Part shown: piece after piece, positions 42,775 to 53,684 of the stretch | How the letters are laid out: every line of letters begins with the position of its first letter | Numbering within the stretch: the first letter of the stretch is position 1 | The notes under the pieces: generated by a model | What the model saw: the letters and a program-made list of their open reading frames with translations, nothing else | The model's database searches: none | What the model was told of the DNA's origin: nothing | Position numbers and translations under genes: made by a program | NCBI GenBank assembly: GCA_963930655.1 | Contig: OZ005620.1 | Location: forward strand, 6,401,001-6,465,000 | Origin: Myrica gale | Taxonomy: Eukaryota > Streptophyta > Magnoliopsida > Fagales > Myricaceae | DNA length: 64,000 bases | Direction of reading: 5' to 3'

Positions 42775-43933
42775 AGAGTGTGCACAGGCGGATCTAGCGT
42801 GGGGCGAAAATCAGTTCAAATTTTTTTTGTTAATCTGTTTTTTATATGGGTCAACCAAAGGCCGCCCCCCTTAAATCCAACGCCAAGGATTTTAATGATC
42901 CATTTTGTCTTCTTTTGACCCCCCAATGTCTTTCTTCTCTCTCGTGAGTCACTGTGTTAGCTAACTTTTTCAAACTGGTTATTATCGAGACCACTGCTTA
43001 TTGGTTGATGATAGCTGTAAATATATTTTTTACATTATTATAACTATTAACTACTACAGATACGACAAAGGTATCTTGGAGTAAAGTTACCAGTACTTCG
43101 TTAATATTTTTGTTTAAGAGAAATTACCTTCAAAATCTATATATTACATGCTCAATTTATATTGAATATTAATATAGTAAATATTATCCTAGTTTCTTTC
43201 ACAGATTTTTAATAAAAAGGTGTGATTTGAGGGATTTTAATCCTATGTGTTTATCAGGCATCAGATTTTCTAAGTTTATACTTTTTCAATCCTAGACTTA
43301 GATACAAGACTAAGGTAAAGTCTTTTTGTGGTGACGGTAAGCAATTATAAAGAATTCATTGCAGGTAACTAAACACGACAATATATTTTTTTGAGATAAA
43401 TGAAATTTTTAGTTATCAATTATAAATACTTAAACTATCAATTTTAATACATTATAATTTCTAACTATTAATATTAGATAGAGTACTCTTTCTCTAATTT
43501 TTCCGTGAAACAGCACAAAATTTAGTGTTTTGCACTTAAAATAACAACAATGCTCCCAATGACTTGTAAGTTGACAACAATACTCTTTGTCAGGTATGAA
43601 GACTGACTTGTCTAATAAGGTAAGAGATAACTGAATGAATGATAGTATGATGGTTTACATTGAGAGAGGAAATTTTGAAACTATAAAGAACGAAGTCATT
43701 TTGCAACGTTTTTAGAATATGCAAACTCGTAGGATCCAATTATCACCTCTCAGTCTCAACAAAAGTACGGTACGTGTATTTCAATATAATATATTTTAAA
43801 TATTTTTAGTCCTTAATTTTCGATATTTTAACTCTAAAATACTTTTTTCATTATATAGTAAAAAAAATTGTTATTTTTTCTTAAGAGTTTGCCCCCCTTC
43901 AAATTCGTTTCTGGATCCGCCACTGAGAGTGTG
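42775..43933. mobile_element. Non-autonomous hAT-like element with 8-bp TSD
   Basis: The element spans 42783-43925 (1143 bp). The left end CACAGGCGGATCTAG and the inverted right end CAGTGGCGGATCCAG match at 12 of 15 positions. Both sides are flanked by agagtgtg (42775-42782 and 43926-43933), an 8-bp duplication as made by hAT transposases. The interior is AT-rich with no transposase frame. Confidence 0.8.
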
Positions 43934-44588
43934 TAGAAGAAGAAGACAAGTATAAGCCTTTACTGAGAGGTAAACGGTCACAGTAATTATTCACATGTAG
44001 CTGCCATTGAGTCATACAATATAGTAGAAGCTATACCTGTATGAAAATAACAAACCAATGATTTTCTGACAGATAATTCTCAACTTCACAGAAAGACGCT
44101 TCTAATATTATTTCTAAAAGATCGAGTTATTTTTTTGACAGGCGTTTGAAGACTAGAATCTTCACCCCAGCTTCTATGTTAGGATAAAAATAAAATGTGC
44201 CAAATGACAAGGCAAAGTCTTGGTCATTTAATTGGTTTCCTCATTGCAAGGTCCTGTAAATCTAGCACAATTTAAAGCTTGGGTGATTTTGCTAGTCGAC
44301 AGGAGATCAATTTAAAGTCACGATCGTATAAATAGTACATTATCCAGAGAAACATGGGGCGACAAGGACAGTGCCATAAATGTAATGGCAACCCCCTGTT
44401 TGTAGTTTGAAAGGAGCTCAGTACTGGAATGGCCTGGTTTGGCTTGGGATTGGGCTCCTATGAAAAATGTGAATTTGATTGCTATTAGAGAGGGCTTCTA
44501 CAGGCGAGTTGGGTTCGTTTGAAAGCTTAGAGTGAAAGCAATAGAGAGATATATGTAGAAGGTATTGCGTTGGTGAGGAAGGGCAAAA
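43934..44588. other. Intergenic DNA
   Basis: No coding frame, RNA gene or repeat boundary was recognised. Confidence 0.45.
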
Positions 44589-44816
44589 GTTATTGTGTGA
44601 TTGAGGTTATTGTGTGAGTGTATGAGTGGACGGATGAGATTAAAAGTTGAGAAATCTAATGGCTGAGAAAACGCCACGTCATTTAATGAACCCACCCACA
44701 AAATCGACCCGATTTCATTAAATGATGTGACATTTTTTCAGCCATTAGATTTCCCAACTTTTAATCTCACCCGTCCACTCACACACTCACACCATAACCT
44801 CACTCACACAATAACC
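44589..44816. repeat. Long hairpin / foldback repeat, arms about 102 bp
   Basis: The arms at 44589-44690 and 44715-44816 are inverted copies with only scattered mismatches. The left arm reads attaaaagttgagaaatcta, the right arm inverted attaaaagttgggaaatcta. The spacer is 24 bp. The structure fits a foldback MITE or an inverted-duplication small-RNA source. No clear target duplication was seen. Confidence 0.8.
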
Positions 44817-46299
44817 ATGGTCGGTGAGGAAGAGTTGTCAAGGGTTGGGATGAGGTTGCAGAAGATGATGTATTCGATTCCAGTTTCGCTCTTCGGGGTT
44901 TGGTGCATTAATTTCCTTTTTTAAGAAGTCTGACAATTAAGCTAATCTATTTAAAAACTAGAAAAAATAAATAAAAATAAAAATTGCCTTATGACAATCC
45001 CTTCTCCCTCAGTATCCGAGATCTCTCGTTGAGGTTTGAGTCTTTTTCTGGAGGCCTCGTTCATTACGAAATGAACGAGTGGTAGTGTAGCCTCCCACAA
45101 AGCCCCATGAAAAGCCAAAACTAGAAAGCCAACCACTTCATGAGCTAGTGGATGCCACTTCTGAGATGTCAAAATGAATTCAAAGCAAGGAACCAAACCA
45201 AATCAAATCAATATGCAAGGGTTAACATGAGGCATGAATTGAGGCACCGGGGGTCAAGGATCAAGGAGGGGCCGGTTTAAACCCTAACCTAAACAAAATT
45301 CTGGGTGCTAATTCTGTTCAACTTGTAAGGTAGTTAACATACTCTTGACTCTAAGCTCCAGCTGAAATGGCTGAGAAACGGTGAACAATGGATGTGGATA
45401 AGCACCCCTGCCCTCAGCCAAACTGTGTTCTTACTTGTAACTAAAATCGTTATGCAAGCATCACAGTCCCCCAAAATGAAAGGATCGCATGTGGAATAGG
45501 TATCCTTTCTTTTCTGCACACACTGCAATCACAGCAGAGGCAATGGATTTGTCCTCGACTCCTTGCTCACAATGGCTTGGCGAAGGAAAACTGTTGCTCA
45601 GAAAACACCCTATACGATCTTCAGCGACTGTTGAGAAGTTGGCAAATGCCCAGCACGCGTTATGTAGCAAGAGGGCATCATGATAAGTGAAGGCTAGAAT
45701 AGTGCTAGTTCTCGATATAAATAAACCTCGCTTGGAGGGGGAAAAAAAAAACTACCCCGGAGCTAAGGAAAACCGTATAAACCTCTGGTGGATTCTAATC
45801 ATCAAACAGAAAAAGCATAATTGATGCATGTAGGACCAGAAAACACGTTTGATAGTGACTACTATTGAAAAGATAATCATTCTACCACGCAAATAAAATA
45901 ATAATCCTATTTCTTCTCTTGAAAAAAAAGACCTATAAAAAATAAACTATCAAGCACTCCACTGAAATCCAAAAACATTCATCGACGTAACGCAGATATC
46001 AGAGCATAATAAACTTGTCAAGTGTCGAACTTTCATCAGACATTGTCCCTGAGTCGTAACCTTAGCCCTGCACCACTAAATCACCACCCCGGTTGTATAT
46101 AATAACCTTGTTTATATTGTCCATGTAAAACTAAAAAGGAACAAAGGCTCCACTACTCAATTTACTTCGCACGAGTGCCCGTGTTCAAAACCTTTTCTCA
46201 TTAAGGGCATTCCATTATTATAAAACCACTATATAACCCACAGTGGTAAAACACCAAGTCCAGTTCCCAAATATTTTCAGCTGTCAAAATTATACAAAA
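44817..46299. other. Intergenic DNA and ISU 3' flank
   Basis: No gene was recognised. The part nearest 46299 is probably the ISU 3' untranslated region. Confidence 0.45.
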
Positions 46300-48743
46300 T
46301 CAAGCATCAGCAGCCTTCTCAGCAGGTGCTGCCGCTGCACTGCCATTAGAGTTAGCACGTTTAGCTTCATAATCTTTAACAGCGGCCTTGATAGCATCCT
46401 CAGCAAGCATGCTGCAGTGCAACTTCACGGGTGGGAGAGAAAGATATTTTGCAATTTCCCTATGGAGATGAAAAAGACGTTATTTTGATAAGCATAAAAC
46501 TCGCAATAAAACCTGATGAAACATTTTTTAGATATGAAGACATGCAGAGCCTGGTTTGAACTACCATAAGGTACTCAAAACCATATATTTTGCAGAAGTC
46601 GAGACATATTTCTTATTTCTTGAACAAAAGGGAAATTGGGAATCATCGAACATGTTACTCAACCAGGCTCAAACAGGATAACTTCAGACACCATAAACCT
46701 TGTTGTTTTGTTTTTTTGGCCAGTATGTGACAAACTGCACACAGAATTCTAATTAAACAAAAATATTCTTCTGTTCATCGCCATCTGCTTTCAATTTTCT
46801 CTACAGTAGTTGGAAAAAAAAGTTCCAATACCTTTTAATAACCCCAAGATTAATAACAAAAAATATCCAACATGGTGCTCTAATTCGTCTTAATCTCCAA
46901 ACTCAACCAAGTTGTTCCACAACAATCTGCTTTCCTGTTCATTAAAAAATGGAAGTTTGATCTACTAAAAAGAATAGTAATTACAACCACAACAGAAAAT
47001 ACCATCAAGCTGAACGCACCCTCATAGTTACTTTGACAGAAAAAAACATCGAACAACTATAGTCATGGACTCGGATTAGAAAGAGGAAATGAAGAACTCA
47101 CGTGTTTTTTATCGTCACAACCTCCTCCAATTGCTTTCCCTTTACCCATTCCGAAGCTGGAAAATGGAAAAGAGTAGAGTAATTAGAAAAATCATTTGGA
47201 ATAACAAAAACCACGAGTCCAGGATAAATGGACAAATAAGCAAAAGCTGAAAACTAATAGAAACTTGATAAATAAGCTGAAGCAGCACAAGATAGACCAA
47301 AATTTCTGACCCCAGGAACAAACAGATTTTTCCATAGCCACCAGAAGCATGGGACCATTTAGGCAAGAAATCTGTGCCCTTGATGAAGCAATGCAATTAT
47401 ATATAGGGTAGTAAAGCTTTTGGCATATAACTTTCAAATAGGAGGGCATAAGTGGTTGTTGAGCACTCAAACTAATATCGGGAACTCCTACAAAGCGTCA
47501 TCCCAGTCTCACGTCATTTTCAACAGACTTCGACTTTTCATCCAAGCACTACCCAAAATAAATATCCAAATAAATAAAATAATATACGACTCAACTATAG
47601 TTTAGGGTAAAGCCCAAATCAGATGAAGGCATCCTAAGAAGAGCACTAACAAGGAGGATTAGTCTCCTCAATCAATTCTGTGCAATTGTGGCAACCTACC
47701 ACTCACACACACAAGGAGGATTAGTCTCATCAATCACTTTTGTGCAATTGTGGCAACATATCCTTCACACACGCAAGCACAAAAATTAGATTTCATAAAG
47801 CAATATCTATACCAGAGCCAATCAATTCAAAGTCAGAACTCTAAACAATAGGCATGAAATTTGTCAGATTTTAAATAAGCAATCTAATCAACTAATTCCC
47901 GAAATCATCAAACAGAGAGAACGAGAGAATCACTTAAGCCCCTTTGATGCTATGAAATAGCAGTAGAAGAAAAAGAACTCCAAATTTTACATCTTGTGCT
48001 ATTGATGAGCTACATGCGCATTGGTATTTGACAAAGCAGAAGCCTAAACCTCTACCCACAAAACATCACCATAAAATCAAAGCGTCGTTTCTCGCCTCCT
48101 TTTCAAAATCCTACCTAAATAAATGGTTCAAAGAGGAAATACCAAATCTTTATTACATACTCATTTGCTTAATAATCTCAACCACCACAAAATACTAACC
48201 CCCGCTGCGAAGTAGAAAAGCACAAAAATTCAATAGCTATCCTTCCCTCAATTTCCCGGTCAACCGAACACCTCAAAATTCTCGCAAAATTTCTCAGCCC
48301 CCAAACGAATAATGCCCAAAAGAAATCCTCCAAAAAAAACAAAAACCTGTTCCTAAGAAGTCAAAAACCAAGCAATAATCATTCACTCTTAATTTCCTCG
48401 ACTTTTCAGAAACCAAGCAAAATCATAGTAACAGAGAACACCAACCTACAGACGAGGACGCAATAGCAGAGCCACAACCGAAGGTCTTGAAGCGAGCATC
48501 GACGATCTTCCCCGTCTCCTCGTCGACCTTGATCTGGAGCTTCATGACGTCGCCACAGGCGGGCGCACCAACCAGGCCAGTGCCCACCGTGGGATCGTTC
48601 TTGTCGAAGGATCCGACGTTCAGGGGCTTATCGTAGTGCTCGATGACCCTCTCGTGATAGAGGCGGGGCAGGACCTGGACGGGCCGCGACGCCGCCTCCC
48701 CTGAAGCAAGCCCTACGAGCCTCTTAGACGCAAACCTCAGCAT
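46300..48743 (-). CDS. ISU1: Mitochondrial iron-sulfur cluster scaffold ISU/ISCU, 170 aa
   Basis: This is the scaffold on which [2Fe-2S] clusters are assembled from cysteine-desulfurase sulfur in mitochondria. Three coding exons: 48743-48446, 47156-47102 and 46459-46300, with GT-AG introns in consistent phase. The mature core contains PACGD (Cys63), GCGSA (Cys90), LPPVK (126-130, the HscA-type chaperone site) and HC (Cys133), so the three cluster-ligand cysteines are present. Asp65 beside Cys63 is also kept. The first 30 or so residues (MLRFASKRLVGLASGEAASR...) are basic, Ser/Ala-rich and acid-free except one Glu, as in a mitochondrial presequence. An upstream in-frame ATG (48818) was rejected because it adds an unlikely MKAPSVSLAKRLTHEPC leader. 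Length matches plant ISU proteins; the paralogue number (ISU1) is the nearest-fit name only. Confidence 0.95.
47650..47768. repeat. 62-bp tandem duplication in ISU intron 1
   Basis: The unit aaggaggattagtctc...gtgcaattgtggcaac begins at 47651 and again at 47713, separated by a cacacaca tract. Confidence 0.8.
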
Positions 48744-49425
48744 TTTACTCGTTTTCCTTCTTTCCTTACAGGGTTCGTGAGTAAGTCGCTTCGCTAAAGA
48801 GACTGATGGAGCTTTCAATTTGTTTTCTGGGGCTTTAGATATTTACGTTTGAGTGCAGAAATTCTGAGTATTAAATTTTAGTAAATATTATAAATTAAAG
48901 ATACGTTATTAGCGTTAATGAAAATTAAAAAGAAAATTTTTTAATAAATATTATTATAATAATAATAATAAATTATATAATAAATTTTTTATTATTAAAT
49001 CTAAATAATTAGCCGGTTTGTCGTGGACGAGGATGATGGGAACACATGGCGCGAGGAGATAGTTTTGGAACTTCGCAGATGTTAAGATCCGGAAACTCCA
49101 AGATTACAGGATGATTACTGGAGGAGGTTGATTCTGGTTCTCTTCTGTTATCTTTCCTACGGTTTCCCCAGTGCGACCTGGTCTTGCCACGTCACTATTA
49201 ATATTTGCTTCATATTTTTTTGGGCTGGCTCTTGGTGACAATGCTTGCGGCCCAACAATCTTTCTCAATCTTTATGGGCTCTGCCCACCAAACGAAAAAG
49301 CGATAAAGGAATGTGATGACGGACCTGGGTTCCTGAAGGCAGGGTGGGCTCTGAAGCCTATCAAGTTTGGGCTGTTCGAAACTAGATTAGAAATACTTCC
49401 GGAGATGTTCGGTTGGAAGAAATTT
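48744..49425. other. ISU upstream region
   Basis: It contains the probable ISU promoter and leader, then AT-rich DNA (49171-49431 has an 86-codon plus-strand frame with no recognised features). No TATA position is asserted. Confidence 0.4.
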
Positions 49426-49598
49426 GTATGATTCTAATAAAAATTTAAATATTTAGATGGTGTTAAAGTTGTATTGGCATGCATGCATAAATTGTTAAAA
49501 AATATTAATGTTTGTAAAAAAAGTAATAAAATGTTGTATTAGAATGTATGTGTTCTGTAATATTTGGATTGTAAAAAAAAATGCAAATTCTAAAAAAA
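49426..49598. mobile_element. MITE-like repeat copy
   Basis: It begins gtatgattctaataaaa and ends gcaaattctaaaaaaa. The internal phrases ttgtattggcatg and aaaaagtaataaaatgttgtatt are shared with 60269-60446. It is AT-rich and non-coding. Confidence 0.6.
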
Positions 49599-49639
49599 AC
49601 GGGAACATCACCTGTGCCCTGGCAGCAGTTCTCAACTAA

Positions 49640-49923
49640 CGACTACACATAACTTTGTTTTATACTTCTTTTTTTAATCAAGACACATTTTATTGAAAGT
49701 AAGAAAAGTTACCGTGACAACTTACAACAAGAATTACTCTACGGCTAGCAAGAAACTTAGGGGGCTGTAACCCATAAGAGAGGACACATCGTCCTCAGGG
49801 GATGAGCAGATAGACCCACAGAAAAGTGGTCAATCCCACGTAATTTGAATTCGAAAGACCATACAAGGTAGTGGCAGCTATCGCTCCAGGAGGGACAGAC
49901 GTAGCATCGATCACTCCATTGAA
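49640..49923 (-). mobile_element. Possible retroposon 3' tail
   Basis: Read on the minus strand, the segment ends CTTTCAATAAAATGTGTCTTGATTAAAAAAAG, like a polyadenylated LINE/SINE tail. No coding homology or target duplication was established. Confidence 0.3.
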
Positions 49924-49932
49924 TTCTTTTTT

Positions 49933-50292
49933 GAGGAACGCTTGGCGTTTGCCTCGCGTTCGCCTACCGAATATAAAACTTATTTCTCTGGTGGGCCCCG
50001 TTATAAGTGTAAACCGTTTGCTTTTTAATTTTTAGACCGATTTTTATGTTTAGACCGGTTTATTTCCTGCCTCTATAGGTTCACGGGTCTCTCTCTCCCC
50101 ACACATTTGCCCCCAAATCAAACTTGTCTCCCTCCCCGAGCTTTTGCCCCCAAATTTACGCATTCCTTTCTCCCCATCGATTTGCCCCCAAATCAAACAT
50201 TCCCGAACCAAAATTTGCTTGGCTGGGTTTCGGGCGGCTGGAAATCTACTATAAGTTTGGGTTTTGCTGGGTTTCGCCCCTAAATCTACTGT
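49933..50292 (+). repeat. Left TIR of the MULE
   Basis: About 360 bp, starting GAGGAACGCTTGGCGTTTGC and ending cctaaatctactgt. It is the inverted copy of 59410-59758, with an additional 12 bases near the tip. Confidence 0.9.
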
Positions 50293-50384
50293 CTCTCCCC
50301 GTCTGCCCCCAAAATGAAATGTCGCCCCCCCAAACCCTAGATCCCCCCATCTCCTTCTCTCTCTCCGCGTCTGCCCCCAAATCA

Positions 50385-50590
50385 GGCAGGGTTTGGGCTG
50401 GGTTGGGGCTGGGTTTCGACTGAGTTTGGGCTGGGTTGGGTTTGGGGCTGGGTTTCGACTGAGTTTAGGCTGGGTTGGGGTTGGGGCTGGGTTTCGACTG
50501 AGTTTGGCCTGGGTCGGGGCTGGGTTTCGACTGGGTTTGGGCTGGATTTGGATGGGTTTCACCTGGCTGGATTTCGACTGGGTTTCAGTG
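50385..50590. repeat. Minisatellite beside the left TIR
   Basis: About five copies of a 36-41-bp unit built on gggctgggtttcgactgagt. The sequence resembles the inner edge of the TIR (gctgggtttcgcccc), so it may have arisen by local expansion. Confidence 0.85.
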
Positions 50591-50649
50591 TCAAATCTAG
50601 TGTAAGTTTGGGTTTTGCAATGTTTCGGTCCCAAATCTACTGCAAAATT

Positions 50650-51395
50650 TGTTATTTTGTGTGGCAGTTCTTGCATTCTGTTATAGCAATGTTTTTTTTT
50701 TCAAATAGATGCTTGTATATATCTGATTGTTTTCATGTTCTTTGACTTAGCAGATGGATTTTTACTGATTATGGGATGTAAAAATTATGGATTTATGTTC
50801 TGTATCTCATTATTTTGTTGGGTTTGCCTTGTTCATCTTGCCTTGTCTCTGTGTGGGTTTTGCTGGGACTAGGCTGGCTTTTGTGTAATTCGGTTATCAA
50901 TGTGTCTCAATTTGATTATTTTGTGTGGCAGGTCTTTCATTCTGTTATAGCAATGTTTTTTTTCAAATAGATGCTTGTATATATCTGATTGTTTCTGTTC
51001 TTTGACTTAGAAGATGGATTTTTACTGATTATGGGATGTCAAATTATGGATTTATGTTCTGTATCTCATTATTTTGTTGGGTTTGCCTTGTTCATCTTGT
51101 CTTGTCTCTGTGTGGGTTTTGCTGGGACTAAGCTGGCTTTTGTGTAATTCGGTTATCAATGTGTCTCAATTTGGTTATTTTGTGTGGTAGGTTTTTCACT
51201 TTGTTATAGCAATGTTTTTTTCAAATAGATGCTTGTATATATCTGATTGTTTCTGTTCTTTGACTTAGCAGATGGATTTTTACTAATTATGGGATGTCAA
51301 AATTATGGATTTATGTTCTGTATCTCATTATTTTGTTGTGTTTGTCTTGTTCATCTTGCCTTGTCTCTGTGTATGTTTTGTTGGTACGAGACAGT
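50650..51395. repeat. 260-bp tandem repeat, nearly three copies
   Basis: The marker tgttatagcaatg recurs at about 50679, 50943 and 51202 (periods 264 and 259). Each unit also carries caaatagatgcttgtatata and tctgtatctcattattttgt. The copies are highly similar. Confidence 0.9.
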
Positions 51396-51915
51396 GATGA
51401 TATGGGGGCATGTTTAAATGAGATACTGGGAAAGGGGACCGATTCTTGGCGGGACGACTTCGAGCCTCCCGTGTAAAATGACTTTCACGCCCTTTTGCAC
51501 GGGCAGCTCGCTGTTGCAGCCATGGTCAGAGTTGCCCTTTCTCCTATGTCTGAGAAAAGGCGAAACTGAGCCTCCTTCTCCTTGAGAAACGTTCTTCTCC
51601 TATTCGTCTCGCGTTCGCCTACCGAATATAATATCTATTTGCAGTTCTCCTGGTGGGCCCCGTTAAAATGCAAACCGGTTTTTTTTTAGGCCGGTTTGTT
51701 TCTGTCTCAAAACCCACGTTCTCTCTCCCCGTCCATTTCCCCCAAATCAAACATTTCTCCCTCCCCGAGCTGTTTTGCCCCCAACTATGTATAGTTGTCT
51801 TTGTCTGTTTCTGTAATTGAATGTATGAGGCGGTGATGATATGGGGGCATGTTTAAATCAGATATCGGGAAAGGGGTCCAATTGTTGATGGGGCGACTCG
51901 GAGCCTCCCGTGTTT
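51394..51915. repeat. Duplicated 85-bp block around a partial TIR
   Basis: The block gatgatatgggggcatgttt...cgagcctcccgtgt occurs at 51394-51475 and 51831-51915 with several substitutions. The two copies bracket an internal TIR fragment at 51581-51785. Confidence 0.8.
51581..51785 (+). repeat. Internal diverged fragment of the MULE TIR
   Basis: It shares cgcgttcgcctaccgaatat, ctggtgggccccgtt, aaaccggtt, tctctctccccg and cccccaaatcaaac with the left TIR, in the same order and orientation, but with many differences. It starts GAGAAACG. Confidence 0.8.
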
Positions 51916-52073
51916 GTAACATTTTTTCTCCGTTGCCATTATGTAGGAAACACCAGCATGTTCCTTTTTTCAATTGATAGATCCACCTTGCAATGCAGTC
52001 AATGCTGGGATGCTAATTATTTAATATGCTGAGTGTTGTACTATGAAACCATGATATATACAGTCACAAGTCG

Positions 52074-53357
52074 ATGTTTGCTGTCCACCCTGGCAGTACA
52101 AAGATGTACCGAGACCTTAAAGATAAATTTTGGTGGAGTGGGATGAAAAAGGATATTGCTGGGTATGTAAGTCGTTGTTTGACATGCCAGCAAGTTAAGG
52201 CAGAGCATCAAAGACCCGCTGGGTTATTGCAACCTTTGGAGATACATGTTTGGAAGTGGGATGAGATAACGATGGACTTAGTGTCGGGTTTGCCAAAAGC
52301 ACCGACGGGACATGATGTTGTTTGGGTAGTTGTGGACCGACTTACGAAGTCAGCTCATTTCAATGCGATCAAGGTTAGTTATTCAGCCGAGAAGCTGGCG
52401 GAATTATACATTCAGGAGATAGTTCGATTGCATGGAATTCCTAGTTCCATTGTATCGGACAGAGATACCCGATTTACTTCTCGAGTTTGGGATGGTTTTC
52501 ATAAGGCAATGGGTACTCAGCTGAAATTCAGTACGACTTTCCACCCTCAGACCGATGGACAGTCGGAAAGGACGATCTAGATACTTGAGGACATGCTCAG
52601 AGCTTGTGTATTGGACTTTAAGGGTCATTGGAGTTACTACTTACCTTTGGTGGAATTCGCCTACAATAATACGTACCAATCTAGTATTGGTATGGCTCCT
52701 TACGAGGTGTTGTATGGGCGCAAGTGCAGATCGTCACTCAATTGGGACGAGGTTGGTGAACGACAGTTACTATGTCCCGAGATTGTACAGAAGACATGTG
52801 AGAAGATTGAGATCATAAAGGAACGTCTCAAAACTGCTCAGAGTAGGCAGAAAAGCTACACGGATGTTAGACGACGTGATTTGGAGTTCCAAGTGGGCGA
52901 TAAAGTATTCCTCAAGGTGACACCCATGAAAGGAGTCAAACGATTTGGGAAGAAAGGGAAACTAAGTCCTCGATTTGTAGGACCCTATGAGATTCTGAGC
53001 AAGGTGGGGCCGGTGGCATATCGGCTAGCACTTCCACCAGAATGGGAGGGGATGCATGATGTTTTTCACGTATCTATGCTAAGGAAATACGTGTCAGATC
53101 CTTCCCATATTCTGGATTACTCACCATTGCACTTGGAGGAGAACTTGTCATATGTAGAGCAACCGGTGCAAGTTATGGATCAAAAGGAGCAAGTGTTGCG
53201 AACTAAGAAAATAACGTTGGTAAAAGTGCTATGGAGAAGCCAAGCACAAGAGGAGGCGTCTTGGGAATTGGAATCAGAAATGCGAGAGAAGTACCCCCAT
53301 TTGTTCGCTAATTTAGGTTATGACCTTGTTGGATTTGATCCGTTCATTAGTGTTTAA
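52074..53357 (+). pseudogene. Chromovirus integrase with GPY/F and chromodomain-like end
   Basis: Zinc-region cysteines are in SRCLTCQQVK. The core acidic residues lie in WDEITMDLVSGLPK, SIVSDRDTRFTS and HPQTDGQSERT. A TAG follows at 52578-52580 in the same frame. Downstream are FAYNNTYQSSIGMAPYEVLY, the GPY/F module FVGPYEILSKVGPVAYRLAL, and VLRTKKITLVKVLWRSQ...WELE, a chromodomain-like tail. The type is Tekay/Del-like by pattern. Confidence 0.85.
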
Positions 53358-53408
53358 TTATTGGATCGAGCTCGGTGAAATTCTAGTTATCCTTATTCTT
53401 GTATATAT

Positions 53409-53684
53409 ATGCTTGTCCAACAGATGGAGAACCAGGCTATCAAGGAGGTCATGATGAAGAAGAGGAAGTACCCGGAACCCAAACCTAGGAAGGTTTGGGC
53501 GACTCGGAGCATGCCCGTGGGATGCTACTCATACTCGGGCGCTGGCAAGAGACCTAAGCTAGAGAAGGTAGGTGAAGAAGAATCTGAACCAGAAGAAGGA
53601 TCTGATATAGAAGAGGAGGAAACAGAAAAGACCAATCCAGAAGCCAAAAAGGAGGATTTGTCTGAGAAAAAGCTAGCGAAATGA
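53409..53684 (+). CDS. Extra ORF between pol and the 3' LTR, 91 aa
   Basis: A complete frame starts at 53409 (or at the second Met, 53424, directly after a splice-acceptor-like ccaacag). The N-terminal half is basic (MMKKRKYPEPKPRKVW) and the C-terminal half very acidic and Lys/Glu-rich (EEESEPEEGSDIEEEE). No family is recognised. It ends before the polypurine tract, the place where some plant elements carry accessory ORFs. Expression is unproven. Confidence 0.45.
   Translation: MLVQQMENQAIKEVMMKKRKYPEPKPRKVWATRSMPVGCYSYSGAGKRPKLEKVGEEESEPEEGSDIEEEETEKTNPEAKKEDLSEKKLAK

Noticed and set aside
48744..48818. In-frame upstream ATG of ISU
   Set aside because: The added 25 residues do not resemble a presequence. 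MLRFASKR at 48743 gives a normal mitochondrial leader and the usual family length.
49171..49431. 86-codon plus-strand frame with a hydrophobic start resembling a signal peptide
   Set aside because: It is unsupported by any family pattern and runs into a MITE-like repeat. Left as intergenic.
50050..50676. 208-codon minus-strand frame with repeated QPKLSRNPAPT units
   Set aside because: It lies across the MULE TIR and its minisatellite. The repetition comes from the DNA repeat, and the frame has no domain or plausible gene structure.
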